This document shows positions 10,060-18,427 of a stretch of DNA of 37,804 nt, one piece after another. A program made the translations under genes and the position numbers. The stretch is from Actinomycetes bacterium (lineage in GTDB: Bacteria > Actinomycetota > Acidimicrobiia > Acidimicrobiales > RAAP-2): assembly GCA_021785695.1 (NCBI GenBank), contig JAJYEQ010000017.1, positions 1 to 37,804 on the forward strand, written 5' to 3'. Positions within the stretch are counted from its first letter, which is position 1, and each line of letters begins with the position of its first letter. The notes under the pieces are model-generated. The model was not told the DNA's origin, made no database searches, and saw nothing but the letters and a program-made list of their open reading frames with translations.

Positions 10060-10809
10060 CTACTCGTCGAAGGCGCTCATGACGTCGTCGGCGATGTCGA
10101 AGTTGGCGTAGACGTTCTGGACGTCGTCGTGGTCGTCGATCGCGTCCACCAGGCGCAGCACGCGGCGGGCCTCACCCTCCTCGGAGACCGGGATCACGTT
10201 CTGGGGCACCAGCGTCAGCTCGCTACCCGTCACCCGCAACCCGTAGCCCTCGAGGGCCTCGCGCACGCGGGCCAGCTCTTGCGGCTCGGTCGTGACCACG
10301 ATCTCCTCGCCCGACACCTCGAAGTTCTCACCGCCCGACTCCAGGACCCACTCGAGGAGCTGGTCCTCGTCGACGGGACCCGCCAGGGTGATCTGGCCCC
10401 GGCGGTCGAACTGCCAGGACACCGCTCCGGGCTCGGCGATGGATCCCCCGTTCCTGGCGAACAGGTGCTTGATCTCGGCGCTGGTGCGGTTGCGGTTGTC
10501 CGTCAGGGTCTCCACGATGACCGCCACGCCGCCCGGGGCGTACCCCTCGTAGGTCACCGGCTCGTAGCGCACGCCCTCGAGCTCGCCCGTCCCGCGCTTG
10601 ATGGCCCGCTCGATGGTGTCCACCGGTACCGAGGCGTCGCGCGCCTTCTGGTACATGGTGCGCAGGCTGGCGTTGGCGGTGATGTCGCTGCCGCCCTCGC
10701 GCGCCGCGACCTCCACCTGACGGATCAGCTTGGCGAAGACCTTCGCGCGCGCCTGGTCCTTGGCGCCCTTGCGATGCTTGGTCGTCGCCCACTTCGAATG
10801 GCCGGACAT
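10060..10809 (-). CDS. yebC: YebC/PmpR-family protein (TACO1 family)
   Basis: A 249-residue member of the YebC/TACO1 family. It begins with the diagnostic 'MSGHSKWATTKHRKGAKDQA' and contains 'YEGYAPGGVAVIVETLTDNR' near residue 90. Family members have been described as transcriptional regulators and, more recently, as ribosome-associated factors that ease translation of difficult sequences such as proline runs; the sequence does not decide between these roles. A strong GGGAGGA Shine-Dalgarno precedes the ATG. It sits between pdxT and ruvC, its usual place in Actinobacteria. Confidence 0.96.
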   Translation of the reverse strand: MSGHSKWATTKHRKGAKDQARAKVFAKLIRQVEVAAREGGSDITANASLRTMYQKARDASVPVDTIERAIKRGTGELEGVRYEPVTYEGYAPGGVAVIVETLTDNRNRTSAEIKHLFARNGGSIAEPGAVSWQFDRRGQITLAGPVDEDQLLEWVLESGGENFEVSGEEIVVTTEPQELARVREALEGYGLRVTGSELTLVPQNVIPVSEEGEARRVLRLVDAIDDHDDVQNVYANFDIADDVMSAFDE

Positions 10810-10819
10810 GCTTCCTCCC

Positions 10820-10832
10820 GCCCCAGCGGGGC
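10820..10832. other. Short GC hairpin between pdxT and yebC
   Basis: GCCCC-AGC-GGGGC forms a perfect 5-bp hairpin just upstream of the yebC ribosome site in the 43-base gap. It may slightly attenuate read-through or affect yebC translation. There is no T tract, so a terminator role is weakly supported. Confidence 0.3.
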
Positions 10833-10852
10833 CCGGCCATGCTACCGGAGAA

Positions 10853-11431
10853 CTAGACCAGCGAGAGAAACAGCTCGTGGATGCGCGTCTCGCCGGTCAG
10901 CTCGGGATGAAAGGCGCAGCCGAGCGCGTGACCCTGACGCACGAGCACCGGCGTGGGGCCCCCGCCGTGGTCGTGGGTGGCCAGAATCGTGACGCCATCG
11001 GCGACCGTGACGATCTGCGGCGCCCGGATGAAGGCCCCGGCCACCGGGCCGATCCCGGTGACCTCCACCACCGTCTCGAAGCTCGCCACCTGGCGCCCGA
11101 AGCCGTTGCGGCGGACCTCGACGTCGAGCAGCCCCAGGCTCCACTGGTCGGAGCGCCCGTCGAGGATCCGCCGGGCCAGCATGATCAGCCCCGCACAGGT
11201 GCCCAGAACCGGCAGCCCGCCGTCCAGCAGCTCCGTGAGCGGCTCGCGCAAGCCCCCCGTCACCAGGAGCCGGGCCATCGTGGTCGACTCCCCGCCCGGG
11301 ATCACCAACCCGCTGATTCCCGCCAGGTCAGCCACACCGCGGACCTCGACGGCCGCGACGCCGATGCGCTGCAGCACCGCGACGTGCTCGCGCACGTCAC
11401 CCTGCAGCGCCAAGACGCCGACCGACGCCAC
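10853..11431 (-). CDS. pdxT: Pyridoxal 5'-phosphate synthase glutaminase subunit PdxT
   Basis: Class I glutaminase that feeds ammonia to PdxS for vitamin B6 synthesis. The 192 residues show 'VGVLALQGDVREHVAVL', the oxyanion-loop motif 'GLVIPGGESTTMARLL' (residues 41-56), nucleophile Cys79 in 'VLGTCAGLIMLA', and the His175/Glu177 pair in 'FHPELTGETRIHELF'. The triad is complete. The GTG start overlaps the pdxS TAG by one base (TAGTG), so the two subunits are probably made in step. Confidence 0.97.
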   Translation of the reverse strand: MASVGVLALQGDVREHVAVLQRIGVAAVEVRGVADLAGISGLVIPGGESTTMARLLVTGGLREPLTELLDGGLPVLGTCAGLIMLARRILDGRSDQWSLGLLDVEVRRNGFGRQVASFETVVEVTGIGPVAGAFIRAPQIVTVADGVTILATHDHGGGPTPVLVRQGHALGCAFHPELTGETRIHELFLSLV

Positions 11432-12327
11432 TACCAGCCGCGTTCGGCCAGTCGCTGCTCCAGCGTCGCCGTCTCCGAGCCACGCATCGCCGCGCCGAGG
11501 CCCGTGGACACCTTGGCCACGACGCTCGGGTCGCGGAAGTGCGTCGTCGCCTCCACAATGGCCTCGGCCATGCGCACCGGATCCGCGCTCTTGAAGATCC
11601 CCGAGCCCACGAACACTGCCTCGGCCCCCAGCTGCATCACGAGCGACGCGTCAGCCGGGGTGGAGATGCCACCGGCGCAGAACATCGGCACGGGCAGGTG
11701 CCCGGTCTCGGCTACCTCGCGCACGAGGGGCAGAGGCGCCTGCAGGTCCTTGGCCAGGCCGGCCAGCTCGGCCGCGTCGGCGCTGTGCACGCGGCGCATC
11801 TGCGCGTTGATCGTGCGCAGGTGGCGCACCGCCTCGACCACGTTGCCCGTGCCCGCCTCGCCCTTGGAGCGGATCAGGCACGCACCCTCGCCGATGCGCC
11901 GCAGAGCCTCGCCCAGATTGGTCGCGCCGCACACGAAGGGGACGGTGAAGGCCCACTTGTCGATGTGGTGCTCCTCGTCGGCGGGCGTCAGCACCTCGGA
12001 CTCGTCGACGTAGTCCACACCGAGGGACTCCAGGACCTGCGCCTCGGCGAAATGGCCGATGCGCGCCTTGGCCATCACGGGGATCGTCACCGTGGCCTGG
12101 ATCTCCTGGATCAACAGCGGGTCGCTCATGCGGGCCACGCCGCCGTCGCGGCGGATGTCGGCGGGCACGCGCTCGAGCGCCATCACGGCCACCGCGCCCG
12201 CGTCCTCGGCGATCTTGGCCTGATCGGCGTTGACCACGTCCATGATCACCCCACCGCGCAGCATGTCTGCGAGCCCGCGCTTGACCAGCGTCGAGCCCAC
12301 CGTCGAACTGTCAGGGGAAGTCGTCAT
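11431..12327 (-). CDS. pdxS: Pyridoxal 5'-phosphate synthase subunit PdxS
   Basis: TIM-barrel synthase that builds PLP from ribose 5-phosphate, glyceraldehyde 3-phosphate and ammonia. The 298 residues show '[20 protein letters not shown]' with Asp30, '[20 protein letters not shown]', the Schiff-base Lys87 in '[14 protein letters not shown]', and '[20 protein letters not shown]' with the second catalytic lysine. No ribosome site is obvious; TAGTCT stands exactly six bases before the ATG, suggesting a leaderless transcript for pdxST. Confidence 0.98.
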   Translation of the reverse strand: MTTSPDSSTVGSTLVKRGLADMLRGGVIMDVVNADQAKIAEDAGAVAVMALERVPADIRRDGGVARMSDPLLIQEIQATVTIPVMAKARIGHFAEAQVLESLGVDYVDESEVLTPADEEHHIDKWAFTVPFVCGATNLGEALRRIGEGACLIRSKGEAGTGNVVEAVRHLRTINAQMRRVHSADAAELAGLAKDLQAPLPLVREVAETGHLPVPMFCAGGISTPADASLVMQLGAEAVFVGSGIFKSADPVRMAEAIVEATTHFRDPSVVAKVSTGLGAAMRGSETATLEQRLAERGW

Positions 12328-12339
12328 GGCCCCAGACTA
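12328..12339 (-). promoter_or_regulatory. Leaderless -10 element of pdxST
   Basis: TAGTCT (12339-12334), six bases, then the pdxS ATG. It lies in the short gap after the M48-like gene. A -35 element is not recognisable. Confidence 0.6.
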
Positions 12340-12349
12340 CTGGCCCCGC

Positions 12350-13246
12350 TTACCACTCCTCGAGGGCGCGAGCGCGCACCAAGGGGTGGTCGAGGTCGCC
12401 GTCACGGGGCTGGGCCTGCCCGCAGCGCGGATTCAACCACAGGCACCGGGTGACGTCGTAGTCAGCTGAGGAGAAGTACGAGTCGGCGGGAACCTCCTGG
12501 TCGCCGCAGCGTCGCAGCGCCTGGGCCAGCCCGGCCGGATAGCGGATCTGCGCCGCGGCGACCTCGTCGGCGCGAAACGCCGTTCCCGGTCCCGCCAGGC
12601 TCAGCCGATCGTCCCCGTCTCGCCCCACCACGACGGCGGCGCACCCGCGCGCGACCAGGCCGAGGCGCTCACGGGCCAGGCAGTGGGCCACGGCGCCCTC
12701 CAGCTCGATCAGGTCGAAGTCGCGCAGCAGCGCCGTCGTGACCAGGAGGGACTGCCCCGTCTGGTGTCGCACCAAGGCCACGTTGTAGGCCTCGTCACGC
12801 ACGATCACCGGGTGCACACCGCTCACGCCGAAGGTCGCGGTCAGGCGCTCGAGGACCGTGTCGAGGCGGTCGTGGTCGTGCGCGTTTCCCTCGTGCACGA
12901 AGCCGGCCGCCATGCGCGTCCCCAAGTCGGCGCTGCGCCGCCGCAGGCGCGCCACGCCCGCCGGCGTCCAGATCCCGTAGGCCACGACCACCGCGGCGGC
13001 CGCGACGCCCCACCAGGCCGTCGCCACCACCGCCGCCACGACCAGGGCGATCACGATCAGGGCGACCAGGATGCTCCAGGCCGTCTGGCGACGCCAGTAC
13101 ACGCGCCGCACCGCCCCCAGGTTGTGCTCACGCTCGTGATGGGCGGGCACGTAGGGGCTCTGCCAGGACAGGTCGAGCACGGGTGCGACGAACGCCCCCG
13201 CACCCCCGCGCGGGCTGCGCCGTCGATTGCGCGAGTGGGAGGCCAT
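12350..13246 (-). CDS. Membrane-anchored M48-like protein lacking the zinc site (pseudo-protease)
   Basis: A 298-residue protein with one or two membrane helices (about 56-92) and a cytoplasmic domain resembling the HtpX/M48 metalloprotease core. The frame 'LLVTTALLRDFDLIELEGAV' leads into the place where M48 enzymes have HExxH, but here it reads H188-C-L-A-R192: the catalytic Glu is Cys and the second zinc His is Arg. The third ligand (Glu of ExxAD) also appears replaced, in 'TAFRADEVAAAQ' (Ala223). The M48 C-terminal block is echoed by 'LDHPLVRARALEEW'. It is therefore likely a non-proteolytic scaffold or regulator; function unknown. The frame extends upstream, but ATG 13246 is chosen because upstream residues are the shadow of pimA. 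It occupies the slot between pimA and pdxS held by a different gene in mycobacteria. Confidence 0.8.
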   Translation of the reverse strand: MASHSRNRRRSPRGGAGAFVAPVLDLSWQSPYVPAHHEREHNLGAVRRVYWRRQTAWSILVALIVIALVVAAVVATAWWGVAAAAVVVAYGIWTPAGVARLRRRSADLGTRMAAGFVHEGNAHDHDRLDTVLERLTATFGVSGVHPVIVRDEAYNVALVRHQTGQSLLVTTALLRDFDLIELEGAVAHCLARERLGLVARGCAAVVVGRDGDDRLSLAGPGTAFRADEVAAAQIRYPAGLAQALRRCGDQEVPADSYFSSADYDVTRCLWLNPRCGQAQPRDGDLDHPLVRARALEEW

Positions 13247-13259
13247 TGGATCCAGGCTA
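13247..13259 (-). promoter_or_regulatory. -10 element before the M48-like gene
   Basis: TAGCCT (13259-13254), seven bases before the ATG, using the pimA stop codon TAG as its first three bases. It may be fortuitous, but it fits the recurrent spacing in this window. Confidence 0.4.
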
Positions 13260-14357
13260 CTGCCGACCCGCGAAGCGTCCACGCGCGCGGTCGTAGAGAT
13301 CCTCGTAGCGTCCCACCAGCCGGTCCATCGACCACTGCTCGGCGTGCTCGCGCGCAGCGGCCACCCGGCTCGGCGGTGCCGCCAACGCCTCGCCGATGGC
13401 GCGCTCGACGTCGGCGGCGTCACCGGGGCGGGCCAGCACCGCGTGCCCGCCGGCGGCGTCGCGGTATCCCGGGATGTCGCTGGCCACGACCGGGAGCTCG
13501 GCGGCCATGGCCTCCAGCAGCACCAGGCCGAAGCTCTCGCGGCCCAGCGCGGGGGCTACCAGCACCGAGGCGCGCCGCAGCCACGACAGCTTGGTCCTCT
13601 CGTCGGCCGCGCCGAGGAAGTCGATCGCCCCGTCGTCACCGAAACGCGCACGCAGCCGCTCGGCGAGGGGGCCGTCTCCGAGCACCACCACCCGCCAGGG
13701 CGGCGCCGCCCGGGCATTGTGGCGCACCACCGCCTCCAGGGCCACGGCGGCACCCTTGCGCTCCTCCAGGCGTCCGAGCAGCAGGATCGTCGCGACCGCG
13801 GGGAGCTGGCGGTCCTCGCGGCGGTAGCGCGCCGTCTCGAAGCCGTTGAACAGGACGTCGGGATGCACGCCAGCGGCCCGGCCCATGGTCTGCGCGGCGG
13901 CGGGGCTGACCGCGGCGACCACGTCGAGGCCGCGGGCCAGCCGGTGCAGCACCGGCGTGGTCCAGCGCGTCGCGGGGCCGGCACCGGCGCGGTGCAGCGT
14001 CCCCACGGCCGGCGCCCCGTGATGCAGCAAGGTGGACCATCCCAGCACCGGCGCAAAGGGCTCGTGCAGGTGGACAACGGGTCCCGGAGCGGCCTCGACG
14101 ATGGCCCGCAGCTGGCGCGCGGCGCGCCACGAGACCGTGATCGGGGCGCGCGAGCCATTGGCCGGCACCGCGAGGGTCCTTCCCAGCCGGTGGACGCGCG
14201 CTGGCGTGTCGAGGGAAGCGCCCCCCGCGGGTCCCGGAGCCACCAGCTCCACGTCGTGACCCCGCGCGACCAGGACGCGGCTCATCGCCAGTGCCTGCTC
14301 TTGGACGCCGCCGAAGCTCGACAGCGAGTAGGGGCACACCAGGATGACGTGGCTCAC
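13257..14357 (-). CDS. pimA: GT4 glycosyltransferase, phosphatidylinositol mannosyltransferase PimA type
   Basis: Predicted to transfer mannose from GDP-mannose to phosphatidylinositol on the inner face of the membrane, the first step of PIM synthesis. The 366 residues begin 'VILVCPYSLSSFGGVQEQAL', the GT-B acceptor-domain start with a GGVQ loop as in PimA. The donor domain has 'LLLGRLEERKGAAVALEAVV', 'WRVVVLGDGPLAERLRARFG', and the EX7E motif in 'ALGRESFGLVLLEAMAAELP'. The GTG start overlaps the upstream acyltransferase stop by four bases (GTGA). The assignment to PimA rather than a generic GT4 rests on its place after pgsA and patA. Confidence 0.88.
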   Translation of the reverse strand: MSHVILVCPYSLSSFGGVQEQALAMSRVLVARGHDVELVAPGPAGGASLDTPARVHRLGRTLAVPANGSRAPITVSWRAARQLRAIVEAAPGPVVHLHEPFAPVLGWSTLLHHGAPAVGTLHRAGAGPATRWTTPVLHRLARGLDVVAAVSPAAAQTMGRAAGVHPDVLFNGFETARYRREDRQLPAVATILLLGRLEERKGAAVALEAVVRHNARAAPPWRVVVLGDGPLAERLRARFGDDGAIDFLGAADERTKLSWLRRASVLVAPALGRESFGLVLLEAMAAELPVVASDIPGYRDAAGGHAVLARPGDAADVERAIGEALAAPPSRVAAAREHAEQWSMDRLVGRYEDLYDRARGRFAGRQ

Positions 14358-15226
14358 GGCGCGAACCGGGGCTGGAGGACATGCCACTGCTCGGGGGCGC
14401 GGCGGATCAGCCCCTCGAGCTCGACGGCCACCGCCTGGGTCACCCGAACGACGTCGTCGCGCAGGCGGCCCGCACGCTCGGCAGCCACCGGAGGCATCAC
14501 CACGGCGTAGTGGCCCGATCCCGGCCCGCTGTAGCACGCGGCCACCAGGAGGGTCGCTCCCGTGCGCAGGGCCAGCATCGCGGGCCCGGCCGGCAAGGTC
14601 GTGCGCTGCCCGAAGAAGGTCACCTCGACCCCGTTGCCCTGCAGGTCGCGGTCGCACAGCAGCCCGACCACGCCCCGGTTCCCCAAGTGCTCGAGCAGCG
14701 CCGTCCCCGCGTGATCGTCCAGAGGGACGACGTGGATGCCGATGGCCTCGCGCTCTTGGGCAAACCAGGTGAACATCTCGGGGGGCTCGAGCACCTCGGC
14801 CACCGCGGTCATGGCGAGGTCGATCTGGGCCAGGAACGCGCCGCCCCAATCCCAGTTGCCCATATGCGGCAAGGCCAGGATCATCCCGCGGCCGCGGGCC
14901 CGTGCCTCTTCCAGGTGGTGGCGACCCTCGACCATGACGAAGCGGTCCATGACCTCGGCGGGCGGCGTCGCCGATAGGCGCGCGCTCTCGACCCAGTACT
15001 GCGCGTACGAGGCCATCGCTCGGTCGGCCATCCGCCCCACGACGGCGTCGGGCGTCTCCTCGCCCCCACCGAGCACCTGACGCAGGTTGGCGGTCAGGGC
15101 ACGGCGCACGGCTGCTCGGCGTCCGGCCGCGATCGCCACGGGGCGGGCCAGGGCCAGGGCCACTGACTCGGGCAGCCATCGCAGCACTCGCGCCATCGCG
15201 CGCCAGACGCCGACGGAGGCCGCCAC
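14354..15226 (-). CDS. patA: PIM acyltransferase (PatA/LpxL-HtrB family)
   Basis: Predicted to acylate the mannose of PIM at the inner membrane leaflet. The 290 residues carry the HX4D catalytic motif 'HMGNWD' in 'ILALPHMGNWDWGGAF', plus 'GVVGLLCDRDLQGNGVEVTF' and 'LPAGPAMLALRTGATLLVAA', typical of the lysophospholipid acyltransferase (LpxL/HtrB) family. The open frame extends far upstream through pgsA, but GTG 15226, eight bases after the pgsA stop, gives a start like other PatA proteins ('SVGVWRAMARVLRWLPESVA'). Located between pgsA and pimA as in mycobacteria. Confidence 0.87.
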   Translation of the reverse strand: MAASVGVWRAMARVLRWLPESVALALARPVAIAAGRRAAVRRALTANLRQVLGGGEETPDAVVGRMADRAMASYAQYWVESARLSATPPAEVMDRFVMVEGRHHLEEARARGRGMILALPHMGNWDWGGAFLAQIDLAMTAVAEVLEPPEMFTWFAQEREAIGIHVVPLDDHAGTALLEHLGNRGVVGLLCDRDLQGNGVEVTFFGQRTTLPAGPAMLALRTGATLLVAACYSGPGSGHYAVVMPPVAAERAGRLRDDVVRVTQAVAVELEGLIRRAPEQWHVLQPRFAP

Positions 15227-15231
15227 GGGCG

Positions 15232-15900
15232 CTAGTGGCGTGCCGCGCGCGCCAGCCGACGCCGCACGCGACTCGCGTAGCGGTGCGTGCGCAAGTCGGG
15301 CCGCCGCGGGATGCGCTCGGGTCGGGCCGCCGCGCGCCACACGCGCCGGAAGCGCCCCAGCGCGGTCATCGCCGTCAGTGCCAGCATCAGCCACAGCACC
15401 GGCAGGAACACCGCCGAGGTCAGCAGAGCCACGCCCAGCAGGATCATGCGCTCGGCGCGCTCCATGAGCCCACCGCGGGCCGAGAGCCCCAGGCTCTCGG
15501 CCTTGGAGCGCTGGTAGGAGATCAGGAACGTCGTCGTCAGGATCGCGAAGGGGAGCAGCACCAGCTGCCCGTGCCCGTGGGCGGTGAGGTAGTACGCCAC
15601 CCCGCCCATCAGCAGCGAGTCCGAGACCCGGTCGACCACTGAGTCGAAGAAACTTCCGCGCTGGCTGGCCCGATGCGACGCCTTGGCCACCGCTCCGTCG
15701 AGCATGTCGTGGAACCCGGTCAGCGTGAGCAGGATGATCGCGACGAAGTGGCGACCCGCCCCGATGGCGACCGCCGTGGCGGCCGCGAAGACCAATCCAG
15801 AGCCCGTGAGGACATCGGCCGAGACCCGCCGCTTGACGAGCCACCGTCCCGCCGGTGCGGTGATCTTCTCCACCCCCGTGCGAAAACGTCCGTCGAACAT
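15232..15900 (-). CDS. pgsA: CDP-alcohol phosphotransferase, phosphatidylinositol phosphate synthase type
   Basis: Likely joins CDP-diacylglycerol with inositol phosphate to make phosphatidylinositol phosphate, the precursor of PI and PIMs. The 222 residues contain several membrane helices. The CDP-AP motif is 'DMLDGAVAKASHRASQRG' followed by 'SFFDSVVDRVSD': all four aspartates are present, but the usual AR is AK. The N-terminus ('ITAPAGRWLVKRRVSADVLT') aligns with mycobacterial PgsA1. ATG 15900 has an AGGGGAG ribosome site and a TAGACT -10 element about 24 bases upstream. Its operon position before patA-pimA supports the PI route over phosphatidylglycerol phosphate. Confidence 0.9.
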   Translation of the reverse strand: MFDGRFRTGVEKITAPAGRWLVKRRVSADVLTGSGLVFAAATAVAIGAGRHFVAIILLTLTGFHDMLDGAVAKASHRASQRGSFFDSVVDRVSDSLLMGGVAYYLTAHGHGQLVLLPFAILTTTFLISYQRSKAESLGLSARGGLMERAERMILLGVALLTSAVFLPVLWLMLALTAMTALGRFRRVWRAAARPERIPRRPDLRTHRYASRVRRRLARAARH

Positions 15901-15924
15901 GTCTCCCCTGGGCCGTTCGAAACG

Positions 15925-15930
15925 AGTCTA
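15925..15930 (-). promoter_or_regulatory. Candidate -10 element for pgsA-patA-pimA
   Basis: TAGACT in the 31-base gap after the HIT gene. A start about seven bases downstream would give a short leader containing the AGGGGAG ribosome site of pgsA, a conventional rather than leaderless arrangement. Confidence 0.45.
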
Positions 15931-15931
15931 C

Positions 15932-16444
15932 TCAGGTCCCTGGCGTCGCCGGCATCTCCAGGTAGGGCTGGATCTTGCGCCAGGTCGACTCCAGGGACTC
16001 GGGCAGCACCCGCACCTCGGCGATGGCGGTCATGAAGTTGGTGTCCCCGTTCCAGCGCGGCAGGGCGTGCGCGTGCAGGTGGCCGGGAATCCCCGCCCCC
16101 GCCGCGCGCCCCAGGTTCATGCCAATGTTCAGGCCGTCGGGACGGTAGGCCAGCTCCAGGGCGTGCGCCGTGCGCCGGATCGTCTCGCTGAACGCGCCGT
16201 ACTCCTCGGCGCTCAGCTCGTCGAGGCCGGAGGCGTGGCGACGGGGCAGGACGAGCACGTGGCCCGACCCGTAGGGGAACGCGTTCAGGACCACGAAGGA
16301 GAGTGGGCCGCGCCACAGCACCCCCGACTCGGCTCCCACGGGCTCCTCGCCCAGGCGGCAGAACACGCACCCGTCACCCGAGGTCTCGCCGGCCGTGCTG
16401 ACGTACTGCTCGCGCCAGGCGGCGGCGAAGCGCTCGAGGGGCAT
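15932..16444 (-). CDS. HIT-family hydrolase/phosphorylase (Rv2613c-like)
   Basis: A 170-residue histidine-triad protein. 'DGCVFCRLGEE' supplies a CxxC-like start, 'LNAFPYGSGHVLVLPRRHAS' is the substrate-binding strand, and 'GHLHAHALPRWNGDTNFM' holds the HxHxHxx triad. Its nearest recognisable relative is the mycobacterial Rv2613c type, characterised as an Ap4A phosphorylase and located in the same thrS-HIT-pgsA order. The ATG abuts the thrS TAG with no gap, so translation is likely coupled. Confidence 0.92.
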   Translation of the reverse strand: MPLERFAAAWREQYVSTAGETSGDGCVFCRLGEEPVGAESGVLWRGPLSFVVLNAFPYGSGHVLVLPRRHASGLDELSAEEYGAFSETIRRTAHALELAYRPDGLNIGMNLGRAAGAGIPGHLHAHALPRWNGDTNFMTAIAEVRVLPESLESTWRKIQPYLEMPATPGT

Positions 16445-18406
16445 CTAGAGATCCTCGGGCGCGCCCCGGCGCGCCACCTCGTCGGCGAGCCGCGCCACCA
16501 GGTCGTCCAGGCTCACGCCGCGCTCGGGATCTGCTGCACCGCGCCGGTTGACCCCTACGGTCCGGTTCCCGGCGTCCTCCGCGCCCACCACCAAGATGTA
16601 GGGAATCTTGTCGAGCTTGGCCCGCCGAACGCGCGCACCGAGCGGCTCGTCGGCTGACTCGGTCGAGGCCCGCAGCCCCCGGGCCCGGAGTTGCTGGGCC
16701 ACCTCGTTGGCGTACCCCTCGAACTCGCCACGCACGCTCAGCACCCGAGCCTGCTCGGGACACAGCCACGTGGGCAGATTGCCCGCGTAGTGCTCGAGCA
16801 GGATCGCCAGGAATCGCTCGACGGACCCGAACAGCGCCCGGTGGATCATGATGACGCGCTCGCGGCGGTTGTCGGCACCCACGTAGGAGGCGTCGAAGCG
16901 CTGGGGCGTTTGGAAGTCGAGCTGGATGGTCGAGATCTGGTGGGTGCGCCCGATGGCGTCACGCGCCTGCACCGAGATCTTGGGGCCGTAGAAGGCGCCC
17001 CCGCCCTCGTCGAGCACCAGGTCGAGACCCGCGGCGCGCGCCACGCGCTCCAGGGTGGACTCGGCCTCGCTCCACTCTTGGTCGGAGCCCACGGCCTTGC
17101 CCTCGGGCCGCGTGGACAGCTCGAGGTAGAAGTCCTGGAGCCCGAAGTCGCGCAGCAGGTCGAGCACGAACGACAGCAGGTTGGCCAGCTCCTCGCCCAT
17201 CTGGTCGCGCGAGCAGAAGATGTGCGCGTCGTCCTGGGTCATGCCGCGCACGCGCGTGAGGCCGTGGACGACGCCGGACTTCTCGTAGCGATACACCGAA
17301 CCGAACTCGAACAGCCGCAGGGGCAGCTCGCGGTAGCTGCGCTGGCGCGACTTGAAGATGAGCACGTGGAACGGGCAGTTCATCGGCTTGAGGTAGTACC
17401 GCTGACCCTCGTCGAGCTCCATGGGCGGGTACATGCCCTCGGCGAACCACTGCAAGTGGCCCGACGTCTCGAAGAGTTCGGCCTTGGAGATGTGCGGGGT
17501 ATAGACGAAGCTGTAGCCGCCGTCCTCGTGGCGCTGGCGCGAGTACTCCTCCATCACGCGCCGCACGATGCCGCCGCGTGGGTGGAACACCGCCAGCCCG
17601 GGCCCGATCTCGCTGGGAAACGAGAACAGATCGAGCTCTTGGCCCAGGCGCCGGTGGTCGCGCCGCTCGGCCTCGGCGACCTGTGCCAGGTGCTCGTCGA
17701 GCGCGGCCGCGCTCTCGAAGGCCGTCCCGTAGATGCGCTGGAGCTGGGGCCGGTGTTCGTCACCGCGCCAGTAGGCCCCGGCCACCCGCGTCAGGCGGAA
17801 GTGCCCCAGGCGACCCGTCGAGGGCACGTGCGGGCCCCGGCACAGGTCAACGAAGGCCGCCGAGTTGCGGTACGCCGACACCGTGGACGTGCCGTCCCCG
17901 CTCTCGCCAGCGACCCCGTCGATGATCTCGACCTTGAAAGGCTGCGCAGAAAAGAGCGCCCGCCCCTCGGCCACCGAGTGCTCCTCGCGAACGAACGGCT
18001 GATCCTCGGCGATGATGCGCCGCATCTCGGCGTCGATGCGCTCTAAGTCGTCGTCGCTGAAGTGCGCCCCGCCGGGCAGGGAGAAGTCGTAGTAGAAGCC
18101 GTGCTCGATGGTGGGCCCGATGGCGTACTTCGCTCCGGGCCACAGCCGCGTGACGGCCTGGGCCAGGACGTGAGCCGTCGAGTGTCGCAACACGTCGCGG
18201 CCCGCGTCGCTGGCCGGCGTGACCACGCGAACTTCAGCGCCATCAGGGAGGACCGTCGCGAGGTCCGTCAGCGAGCCGTCGACCTGCGCGGCCACCGCGT
18301 CGCGTGCCAGGCGCGCGCCGATCGCCGCGGCCAGATCCTGGGCCGTCGAGCCCTCCGGTAGCGTCCGCGACGAGCCATCGGGCAGCCGGACCACCACCTC
18401 GGACAT
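16445..18406 (-). CDS. thrS: Threonyl-tRNA synthetase
   Basis: Class II synthetase for tRNA-Thr with editing. The 653 residues comprise a TGS domain (about 1-62), the editing domain with 'HSTAHVLAQAVTRLWPGAKY' and 'DLCRGPHVPSTGRLGHF', the catalytic core with 'MNCPFHVLIF', motif 2 'RLFEFGSVYRYEKSGVVHG', 'DAHIFC', and motif 3 'IHRALFGSVERF', then the anticodon domain. The zinc ligands (Cys, His, His) are present. ATG 18406 is preferred over GTG 18412 because GAGGAG is eight bases before the ATG but only two before the GTG. No T-box leader fits in the 21-base gap after mshC. Confidence 0.97.
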   Translation of the reverse strand: MSEVVVRLPDGSSRTLPEGSTAQDLAAAIGARLARDAVAAQVDGSLTDLATVLPDGAEVRVVTPASDAGRDVLRHSTAHVLAQAVTRLWPGAKYAIGPTIEHGFYYDFSLPGGAHFSDDDLERIDAEMRRIIAEDQPFVREEHSVAEGRALFSAQPFKVEIIDGVAGESGDGTSTVSAYRNSAAFVDLCRGPHVPSTGRLGHFRLTRVAGAYWRGDEHRPQLQRIYGTAFESAAALDEHLAQVAEAERRDHRRLGQELDLFSFPSEIGPGLAVFHPRGGIVRRVMEEYSRQRHEDGGYSFVYTPHISKAELFETSGHLQWFAEGMYPPMELDEGQRYYLKPMNCPFHVLIFKSRQRSYRELPLRLFEFGSVYRYEKSGVVHGLTRVRGMTQDDAHIFCSRDQMGEELANLLSFVLDLLRDFGLQDFYLELSTRPEGKAVGSDQEWSEAESTLERVARAAGLDLVLDEGGGAFYGPKISVQARDAIGRTHQISTIQLDFQTPQRFDASYVGADNRRERVIMIHRALFGSVERFLAILLEHYAGNLPTWLCPEQARVLSVRGEFEGYANEVAQQLRARGLRASTESADEPLGARVRRAKLDKIPYILVVGAEDAGNRTVGVNRRGAADPERGVSLDDLVARLADEVARRGAPEDL

Positions 18407-18427
18407 GTCCACGACTCCTCTCGACCC

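Noticed and set aside
18407..18427. T-box or attenuator before thrS
   Set aside because: The gap after mshC is only 21 bases, too short for any such leader.
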